Part shown: piece after piece, positions 1 through 4,875 of the stretch | How positions within the stretch are numbered: position 1 is the stretch's first letter | Layout: every line of letters starts with the position of its first letter | NCBI GenBank assembly: GCA_012800155.1 | Contig: JAAZJX010000076.1 | Span: 1-15,202, forward strand | Length of the DNA stretch: 15,202 bases | Reading direction: 5' to 3' | From: Candidatus Magasanikiibacteriota bacterium | GTDB taxonomy: Bacteria > Patescibacteriota > Patescibacteriia > Magasanikbacterales > UBA922 | Program-made: the position numbers and the translations under genes | The notes under the pieces: model-generated | The model's database searches: none | Told to the model about the DNA's origin: nothing | What the model saw: the letters and a program-made list of their open reading frames with translations, nothing else

Positions 1-141
1 TCTTTTTCAAGAAAATAGGTTTTTATTTTTAAGAGGCGGAATAATTCCGCCCTGCCTACCGGCAGGCAGGCACTCGGGCTTTTTATAATTTTTTGTTTAT
101 TTATATTATTTCTTTTTCAAGAAAATAAGTTTTTATTTTTT
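1..141. repeat. Imperfect 31-32 bp direct repeat flanking GC-rich palindromes
   Basis: Bases 1-32 and 111-141 are nearly identical (visible difference G18 versus A128, plus one T in the final T tract). Between them lies a GC-rich island unlike its AT-rich surroundings. It holds a 17-base palindrome at 35-51 (GGCGGAAT, A, ATTCCGCC) and a hairpin at 51-66 (CCTGCC, loop TACC, GGCAGG) followed by more GGCAGG units. This looks like a small mobile or REP-like insertion bracketed by a duplication, or two copies of a repeat cut by the window edge. No gene is seen in 1-187. Confidence 0.6.
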
Positions 142-187
142 AATTAAATACTTGGATATTTTTTATACCCATACATTATAAAATATC

Positions 188-216
188 TTGGTATTTTTGT
201 CAATATTTGTTATAAT
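188..216 (+). promoter_or_regulatory. parA promoter, predicted leaderless transcript
   Basis: A -35 TTGGTA (188-193), a 17-base spacer and a -10 TATAAT (211-216) are seen, with an extended -10 TG at 208-209. The expected start of transcription, about 7 bases past the -10, is 222-224, and parA begins with ATG at 226. There is no room for an SD, so parA is probably translated from a leaderless or near-leaderless mRNA. Confidence 0.7.
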
Positions 217-225
217 ATATTTATT

Positions 226-1002
226 ATGTCAAAAGTAATTTCAGTAGTAAATCAAAAAGGTGGAGTAGGAAAAACAACCACAGCGATGAATCTTGCAGCT
301 AGTTTAGCAGAATTAGGTTTTTTTGTGTTATTAGTTGATATGGATCCACAAGGTAATGCTTCTAGTGGTTTGGGTATTCAAAAAGATAATTTAAAATATG
401 GTATTTATGAGGCTTTGTCACAACAAAAAAGACTTCATGATATAGTAAGAAATACTGCTCATGAAGGATTGCGTTTAGCTCCAAGTACAACAGATTTAGC
501 AGGAGCAAGTATTGAGTTAGTAGATATGGAAAGAAGAGAATTTATTTTATTAGATCTTTTAGAAGAAGTAAAACATGCTTATGATTATATTATTATAGAT
601 TGTCCACCATCTTTGGGATTACTTACAATAAATAGTTTAGTGGCAGCTGATGAACTTCTTATTCCTGTTCAAGCAGAATATTATGCTTTAGAAGGATTAA
701 GTCAACTTTTAAATACTATCAATTTAATAAAAGATAATATTAAACCAGATCTTCAAATTTTAGGCGCGGTGATTACTATGTTTGATAAACGCACTAGACT
801 TTCAGAAGATGTAATGAATGAACTTTATAAATATTTTCCCGATACTATTTTTCGAGCTGTTATTCCTCGCACTGTTCGTCTTGCAGAAGCTCCTAGTTTT
901 GGTAAAACAATTTTTCATTATGAACCAAGTGGTAAAGGTGCTAAAGCTTATGAACGCTTAGCTCGAGAAATTATTGAAAAACATCAAACAAATTATTTTT
1001 AA
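226..1002 (+). CDS. parA: Chromosome-partitioning ATPase ParA (Soj)
   Basis: This is the ParA/MinD-family ATPase that, with ParB, moves newly replicated origin regions apart. ATP-bound ParA dimers coat the nucleoid non-specifically and ParB stimulates hydrolysis. In 258 residues the deviant Walker A motif KGGVGKTT is at 11-18, the Walker A' stretch LLVDMDPQGN at 35-44, and the Walker B segment IIIDCPPS around 122-129. The length is normal for chromosomal Soj proteins, with no N-terminal helix-turn-helix as in plasmid types. The start is the first ATG after the promoter and the protein begins directly at the beta strand before the P-loop. parB follows after 9 bases, so the two form an operon. 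No SD is visible before either gene. Confidence 0.96.
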   Translation: MSKVISVVNQKGGVGKTTTAMNLAASLAELGFFVLLVDMDPQGNASSGLGIQKDNLKYGIYEALSQQKRLHDIVRNTAHEGLRLAPSTTDLAGASIELVDMERREFILLDLLEEVKHAYDYIIIDCPPSLGLLTINSLVAADELLIPVQAEYYALEGLSQLLNTINLIKDNIKPDLQILGAVITMFDKRTRLSEDVMNELYKYFPDTIFRAVIPRTVRLAEAPSFGKTIFHYEPSGKGAKAYERLAREIIEKHQTNYF

Positions 1003-1011
1003 AATTATTTT

Positions 1012-1869
1012 ATGGCTTTAGGAAAAGGTTTAAATTCTCTTATACCTCAACAAAAAACTAGAAAAATTATTCGTCATGAGACCGGCATTGTAAATGGAGA
1101 AGGTCGGATTTGGGATGTCTCAATAACTGAAATTGCTCCTAATTCTGAACAACCAAGAAAAGAATTTTCTCATCAAGAATTAGAGGATTTAGTTAGCTCT
1201 ATAAAAAAACATGGTATTTTACAACCATTAGTAATAACTGAAAAAGCTGATGGGGGTTATGAATTGATTGCCGGTGAAAGGCGTTTGCGCGCTTCACAAA
1301 TTGCTGGTTTAGCAACTGTTCCTGCTATTATACGCAGTGTTAGTCAGCAAGAAAAATTAGAATTAGCGCTTATTGAAAATATTCAAAGACAGAATTTAAA
1401 TGCAATTGAAGAAGCTTTCGCTTATCGTCGTCTTATAGATGAATTTAATTTAACTCAAGAAAAAGTTGCAGAACAAGTTGGTAAAGCTCGTTCTACTATT
1501 GCCAATCTTGTGCGTTTATTAGATTTACCAGAAATTGTTCAAAAAGCTTTGGTAGATAAAAAAATTAGTGTTGGTCAAGCTAAAGCTTTGTTAAGTCTTA
1601 ATAGTGAAAAAGAACAAATTAGTGTACTCAAAAGTATGTTAGGTGAAAAAATGACTGTGAGAGAGGTAGAAAATGTTATACAAAATCGTCCAGTAGTTTC
1701 TCGTAAAGGTTCTGTTCGTAGAGATCCAAATATTATAGCTTCAGAAAGAATTTTAGAAGAAGCTCTGGGTACCAAAGTACATATCACTCAAAAAGGAAAT
1801 AAAGGAAAAATTGAAATTGAATATTATTCTGCTGAAGATTTAAAGCGTTTAATTAATGAATTGAGTTAA
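1012..1869 (+). CDS. parB: Chromosome-partitioning protein ParB (Spo0J), CTP-dependent clamp
   Basis: ParB binds parS sites, closes into a CTP-dependent sliding clamp and spreads along DNA, forming the partition complex that activates ParA. The 285-residue protein starts with LGKGLNSLI, the N-terminal motif that contacts and stimulates ParA. The ParB/sulfiredoxin-like domain (about 36-110) contains the CTP-binding GERR motif at 88-91. ENIQRQNLN at 122-130 is the conserved second motif. A helix-turn-helix lies at about 147-170 (LTQEKVAEQVGKARSTIANL). A C-terminal dimerisation region follows (about 225-285). The gene sits 9 bases after parA, in the usual order, and ends in a terminator shared with convergent rel. 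I found no canonical parS in the window. Confidence 0.96.
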   Translation: MALGKGLNSLIPQQKTRKIIRHETGIVNGEGRIWDVSITEIAPNSEQPRKEFSHQELEDLVSSIKKHGILQPLVITEKADGGYELIAGERRLRASQIAGLATVPAIIRSVSQQEKLELALIENIQRQNLNAIEEAFAYRRLIDEFNLTQEKVAEQVGKARSTIANLVRLLDLPEIVQKALVDKKISVGQAKALLSLNSEKEQISVLKSMLGEKMTVREVENVIQNRPVVSRKGSVRRDPNIIASERILEEALGTKVHITQKGNKGKIEIEYYSAEDLKRLINELS

Positions 1870-1870
1870 A

Positions 1871-1897
1871 AAATCCCGACTAATCAAGTCGGGATTT
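1871..1897. terminator. Bidirectional terminator between parB and rel
   Basis: An 11-bp perfect stem (1871-1881 with 1887-1897, core TCCCGACT/AGTCGGGA, loop AATCA) is followed by a T-rich tract on the + strand (TTTAATTTTT) and by TTTTTT on the - strand. It can therefore end both parAB and rel. The rel stop codon (1896-1898) overlaps the stem, showing how tightly the convergent pair is packed. Confidence 0.88.
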
Positions 1898-3371
1898 AAT
1901 TTTTATTAATTAACCAATTTACAATATTAAATTGTTGTTGTTTGCGTAATGCGGAATTGATTCGTTCTTTGGCACTTTTAGTTTTGACAAATTTTAACCA
2001 ATCTCGACTTGGACCTTTGCGGTTTTTATCAGTAATTATTTCTACTACATCACCATTTTTTAATTTAGTATCTAAAGTTGCCATATTTTCATTTACCAAA
2101 GAGCCTATACATTTATTACCAATGTCTGTATGAATATGATAAGCCAAATCAACAGGTGTAGCTCCTTCTGGTAAATCAATTACATCACCTTTTGGAGTAA
2201 AAACAAAAATTCTAGTTTGTAAAAAATCCACTTTAATTTCTTCTAAATCTGATAAACGATTTAAAATATCTTTTTGTATTTCAGCTAATTCTTTGGCCCA
2301 ACGCAAATCTTTTTTGGGTATTTTTGAACCAGATTCATCATAGTGCCAGTGAGCCGCTATACCAAATTCTGCTTCATCATGCATTTCTGGAGTGCGAACT
2401 TGGAATTCAACAATTTCTCCATTATCAGTAAAAACGGTTGTATGTAAAGATTGATAATAATTTGGTTTGGGTTGGGAAATATAATCTTTGATCCTTCCTT
2501 TGAGAGGTGTCCAAAGTTTGTGTAATATTCCCAAACTAGCATAACAATCGGCTATGGAAGGAACAATAATACGAATAGCTACCAGATCATATATTTTGTC
2601 TATATCATTATTTTTTTCTAATAATTTTTTGTATAGACTGTATAATTTTTTTTCTCTACCATGAATAGAAATTATTTTTATTCCAGTTTTTTCTAATTCT
2701 TCTTTAGTTTGTTTTTTTATATTTTTCAATAATATTTGTTTATTCTTTAATTTTTCTTCTTTTAATTTAAAAACTCTTTCATATTCTTCATGATTGATAT
2801 ATTTAAAAGATAAATCTTCCAAAATTCCTTTGAATTCACCCATACCCAATCGGTTGGCAATTGGAGCATAAATTTCCAAACTTTCAAGAGCAATGCGATG
2901 TTGTTTTGGTTCTGGTTGTACATCTAAAGTTTGTAAATTGTGAATTCGATCAGCAAACTTAATAATCATTACTCTAACATCTTCGGCCATAGCTACAAAC
3001 ATTTTACGCAAGTTTTCTATATATCTTTCAACTCCACGATATTTCAATTTACCTAATTTAGTAATTCCTTCTACTAAAGAAGAAATTTCTGAACCAAAAT
3101 TTTCTTTTAAATCTTCTAAAGTACGATTAGTATCTTCGGGAACATCATGTAATAAAGCGGCACAAATAATTACAGGATCAATTCTCATTTCTGCTAAAAT
3201 AAAAGCGGTGGCTAGAGGGTGGGTGATATAAGGTTCTCCGGTTTTTCTAGTTTGTCCTTCGTGAGCTTCAGCAGCAAAATCATAAGCTAAACGAATCATT
3301 TCTAGATCAGCTTTTTTATCATAAGACTTTACTAAGTCTAATAATTTTTCAATACTTTGGTTTTTAGTCAT
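1896..3371 (-). CDS. rel: RelA/SpoT-family (p)ppGpp synthetase/hydrolase, shortened C-terminus
   Basis: The protein makes and degrades the alarmone (p)ppGpp. Of 491 residues, the HD hydrolase domain (about 25-190) keeps its metal-binding set: H51, HD at 75-76, the following ED at 79-80 and ADRIHN at 140-145. The synthetase domain (about 235-345) has YDLVAIRI, KDYISQPKPN, YQSLH and VEFQVRT with E322, so both activities look possible. The usual NGYQSLH here reads NYYQSLH. A TGS domain (about 386-448) follows, and the protein ends near 491. Long RSH proteins usually run 700-750 residues, so the helical, zinc-finger and ACT/RRM regulatory parts are absent. There is no frame disruption at the end; the stop lies in the shared terminator. 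Loss of the ACT part may alter ribosome-dependent control (inference). Confidence 0.94.
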   Translation of the reverse strand: MTKNQSIEKLLDLVKSYDKKADLEMIRLAYDFAAEAHEGQTRKTGEPYITHPLATAFILAEMRIDPVIICAALLHDVPEDTNRTLEDLKENFGSEISSLVEGITKLGKLKYRGVERYIENLRKMFVAMAEDVRVMIIKFADRIHNLQTLDVQPEPKQHRIALESLEIYAPIANRLGMGEFKGILEDLSFKYINHEEYERVFKLKEEKLKNKQILLKNIKKQTKEELEKTGIKIISIHGREKKLYSLYKKLLEKNNDIDKIYDLVAIRIIVPSIADCYASLGILHKLWTPLKGRIKDYISQPKPNYYQSLHTTVFTDNGEIVEFQVRTPEMHDEAEFGIAAHWHYDESGSKIPKKDLRWAKELAEIQKDILNRLSDLEEIKVDFLQTRIFVFTPKGDVIDLPEGATPVDLAYHIHTDIGNKCIGSLVNENMATLDTKLKNGDVVEIITDKNRKGPSRDWLKFVKTKSAKERINSALRKQQQFNIVNWLINKN

Positions 3372-3378
3372 ATAAAGT

Positions 3379-3407
3379 ATTTTGCCTTATTTAACTAAAT
3401 TTTGCAA
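3379..3407 (-). promoter_or_regulatory. Possible rel promoter
   Basis: Read on the - strand, TTGCAA (3407-3402), a 17-base spacer and CAAAAT (3384-3379) lie 7 bases before the rel ATG at 3371. The -10 is weak (4 of 6 consensus bases). The spacing matches the leaderless layout of parA, topA and the LCP gene, which is the main reason for calling it. Confidence 0.4.
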
Positions 3408-3551
3408 GTTTTTGGTGGATTTTTGAGTATCTTATTTTAAATTTATTTTGGATTAGTTTGTTTATTAGTGTTAAGTAAGTACGATAAGCGGGAAGATATT
3501 GACTAGTTTGTCTTGATTTTTAAGCTTTTTTTTAAAGGAGTAATGATGGTC

Positions 3552-3580
3552 TTGACAAAATAATTATTTTATGCTATACT
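3552..3580 (+). promoter_or_regulatory. Strong sigma-70-type promoter for a non-coding transcript
   Basis: TTGACA (3552-3557), a 17-base spacer and TATACT (3575-3580) form a near-consensus promoter. Transcription should start near 3587. No reading frame of useful length follows before the terminator at 3759-3792, so the product is taken to be an RNA. The stretch 3408-3551, between this promoter and the rel promoter region, holds no gene I can support. Confidence 0.8.
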
Positions 3581-3586
3581 TATAAA

Positions 3587-3795
3587 TAGTAATGATAAGG
3601 TGATGTAAACACAACGCCGAAGAAAAACCCTGGCCGATATGGATGGGGTTTTTCTATTTTTATTTGATTTTTTATTTGTTTTTTGTTATTCTTATAGTGT
3701 AGCGGTCAGAGGGCCTTATCATTACCAAACGGCATTGGGGTTACCTCCTCACCGCTACAAAAGATCCTATATTATATAATATGGGATCTTTTGTT
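3587..3795 (+). ncRNA. Candidate structured non-coding RNA with pseudoknot
   Basis: A roughly 205-base transcript is bounded by a near-consensus promoter and an intrinsic terminator. It shows: (1) a hairpin at 3621-3655 with a 10-bp stem (AGAAAAACCC with GGGTTTTTCT); (2) a hairpin with outer stem 3699-3706/3751-3758 (GTAGCGGT/ACCGCTAC) and inner stem 3709-3712/3747-3750; (3) a perfect 12-bp pairing of 3589-3600 (GTAATGATAAGG), at the very 5' end, with 3714-3725 inside the loop of hairpin 2. The last makes an H-type pseudoknot. The 5' strand of (3) starts at the predicted transcription start, which argues that the pairing is real. No tmRNA, RNase P, SRP or 6S signature was recognised. The function is unknown; it could also be a leader for downstream genes if the terminator is read through. 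Confidence 0.65.
3759..3792 (+). terminator. Intrinsic terminator of the candidate ncRNA
   Basis: AAAAGATCC (3759-3767) pairs with GGATCTTTT (3784-3792) across an AT-only centre, followed by a T-rich run (GTTTGTTTTGTTTTT). It starts directly after the closing strand of the preceding hairpin (3758), as expected for a compact structured RNA. Confidence 0.8.
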
Positions 3796-3825
3796 TGTTT
3801 TGTTTTTATAATTTTATTTTACTGG

Positions 3826-4095
3826 ATTCCCGTTCACTCTTTTTGTCATTCCCGTCCCCGCCTATCTTCTCTTGTCATTCCCGCGAAAGCGGGAATCTAT
3901 TCAAGGTAAAAATATTATTTAATACCAATCAATCAACACCCCCCTGCACCCCCCTCTAGGGGGGAATAATAAGAACTTCTTTCCTGCTATTTTGACGAGC
4001 TAACACCCCCCAACCCCCCTCAAGGGGGGAATAATTCCTTCCGCCTTCAGCGAGACAGGTCCGCCTTCGCTAAAGCTACGGCGAGACAGGCAAGG
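3826..4095. repeat. Cluster of short GC-rich palindromic and direct repeats
   Basis: This intergenic stretch has no gene but several repeat types that stand out from the AT-rich background. ATTCCCG units occur at 3826, 3848 and 3877; the last forms ATTCCCGC-GAAA-GCGGGAAT (3877-3896), and TGTCATTCCCG is present twice. A C-rich unit occurs twice (3935-3970 and 4002-4035), each ending in a CCCCCC/GGGGGG hairpin followed by AATAAT, 67 bases apart. A CCGCCTTC...GCGAGACAGG unit occurs twice in 4040-4091. They resemble REP or MITE-like dispersed elements. Two copies of each do not make a CRISPR array, and no spacer regularity is seen. Confidence 0.7.
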
Positions 4096-4122
4096 GGAAA
4101 TAATAATAAAAAAGAATAGATC

Positions 4123-4151
4123 TTGACAAAACCTTGTTTTTGTGTTATAAT
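4123..4151 (+). promoter_or_regulatory. Consensus promoter of the small membrane-protein gene
   Basis: TTGACA (4123-4128), a 17-base spacer and TATAAT (4146-4151) match the sigma-70 consensus exactly. The predicted start near 4158 is the first base of a long hairpin (4158-4198). Confidence 0.88.
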
Positions 4152-4157
4152 ATATCA

Positions 4158-4335
4158 TTAGTTTTAATAATATAGTAAAATTACTATATTAAAACTAAAG
4201 TTCATTAAAATTGAGATGTTTTTTATCATGCGAACCATAGTTAATCTAAATATTAGATCAACTATGGTTCGCATGATTGTGCGAATGGAGATTTTACTTT
4301 TTAGTATGTCGCAAGATGCGACAAAGGAGGGTGTC
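4158..4335 (+). promoter_or_regulatory. Long hairpin-rich 5' leader
   Basis: About 178 bases of untranslated leader precede the ATG at 4336. Three stems are seen. The first, 4158-4198, is a 17-bp stem with a 3-base bulge starting at the predicted +1. The second, 4227-4275, has a perfect 16-bp outer stem (CATGCGAACCATAGTT, 4227-4242, with 4260-4275) and a 6-bp inner stem ATCTAA/TTAGAT. The third, 4307-4323, is TGTCGCA-AGA-TGCGACA and reaches the first base of the SD. None is followed by a T-run, so they are not terminators. They may stabilise the 5' end, bind a protein or tune SD access. I do not recognise a known riboswitch class. Confidence 0.6.
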
Positions 4336-4689
4336 ATGAGTATTTCAAGAAGGTTACAAAATGTAACAAAGAAGGATCTTTTGAGGTTTTTTTTGATTGT
4401 AGTGTTCAGTATCATTTTTTCACCGTTCCTTATTGCATTGATTTTGTTTTCCATTATAGGTTTATTTTCTATAATTGGGATGGCATATGAAATTGTTGGA
4501 ATCATTTATGATTTTTATAGAGATCAAAATATTTATTTTGATCCATTTATTACATTTTTTATTTTGACAACAATTTCTTGTTTAGGTTTTATATTTATTT
4601 ATAAGACCGGGGATTGGGCTTGTAATATTTTTCTTCGTTTGGGAGAAAAATATGTATCGAGAAGAGGTGTAAAGGACAAGGAAATCTAA
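4336..4689 (+). CDS. Small hydrophobic membrane protein, unrecognised
   Basis: I do not recognise this 117-residue protein. A perfect SD, AAAGGAGG at 4323-4330, sits 5 bases before ATG 4336, so that start is chosen over the in-frame ATG at 4216, which lies inside the hairpin leader. The N-terminus is basic (MSISRRLQNVTKKDLLR). It is followed by a long hydrophobic stretch (about residues 18-58, enough for two helices) and another at about 70-87, then a basic tail (RRGVKDKE). Two or three membrane spans in the cytoplasmic membrane are likely. The gene has its own consensus promoter and structured leader and stands alone between repeat-rich DNA and convergent topA, which suggests an accessory gene. 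Small membrane toxins or regulators are one possibility, but nothing in the sequence proves it. Confidence 0.7.
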   Translation: MSISRRLQNVTKKDLLRFFLIVVFSIIFSPFLIALILFSIIGLFSIIGMAYEIVGIIYDFYRDQNIYFDPFITFFILTTISCLGFIFIYKTGDWACNIFLRLGEKYVSRRGVKDKEI

Positions 4690-4707
4690 ACTTTTCCCCC
4701 ACCTTAT

Positions 4708-4797
4708 CGACAATTTCGCTTTTAAGCGAATACTGTCGTTTTAAATATAACATCTCAAAACACCCGGTCGCGTGCTGAAATAAGTACGCGACCGGGT
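4708..4797 (+). other. Two hairpins after the membrane-protein gene, one GC-rich
   Basis: A stem-loop at 4708-4738 (CGACA...TGTCG enclosing TTCGCTT/AAGCGAA) is followed by TTTTAAAT and could be a weak terminator. A second at 4762-4797 has a perfect 12-bp GC-rich stem (ACCCGGTCGCGT/ACGCGACCGGGT, loop of 12) with no T-run after it. The second is the most GC-rich stem in the window. It could be an RNA-stabilising 3' element, a protein-binding site or a remnant of a dispersed repeat. Confidence 0.55.
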
Positions 4798-4840
4798 AAG
4801 GAGTTCATAATTCATAAAATATTTGTGAATTGTGAATTAA

Positions 4841-4868
4841 AAAACTCTCAAAATTATTTGAGAGTTTT
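4841..4868. terminator. Bidirectional terminator for the membrane-protein gene and topA
   Basis: AAAACTCTCAAA pairs with TTTGAGAGTTTT, with T-runs on both sides (TTTTTTT on +, TTTTTTAATT on -). It lies 8 bases beyond the topA stop codon and ends transcription of both convergent genes. Confidence 0.88.
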
Positions 4869-4875
4869 TTTGTTT

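Noticed and set aside
197..202. TTGTCA as the parA -35 box
   Set aside because: Only 8 bases from the -10; TTGGTA at 188 has the correct 17-base spacing.
1..1870. parS site near parAB
   Set aside because: No sequence close to TGTTTCACGTGAAACA was found by eye on either strand.
3534..3563. Mini-frame of six codons (MMVLTK) after a good SD AAAGGAG
   Set aside because: It overlaps the -35 of the ncRNA promoter and has no promoter of its own. It may be a remnant of a gene start, but is too short to support.
3587..3795. Assignment of the ncRNA to tmRNA, RNase P, SRP, 6S or raiA RNA
   Set aside because: None of the conserved sequence cores I know for the first four was found, and I cannot verify a raiA match without a covariance model.
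3935..4035. C-rich repeats as a CRISPR array
   Set aside because: Only two copies, self-complementary, with no regular spacers and no cas genes nearby.
4216..4335. Earlier in-frame ATG that would extend the small membrane protein by 40 residues
   Set aside because: The region is a leader of perfect hairpins and a full SD (AAAGGAGG) sits 5 bases before ATG 4336.
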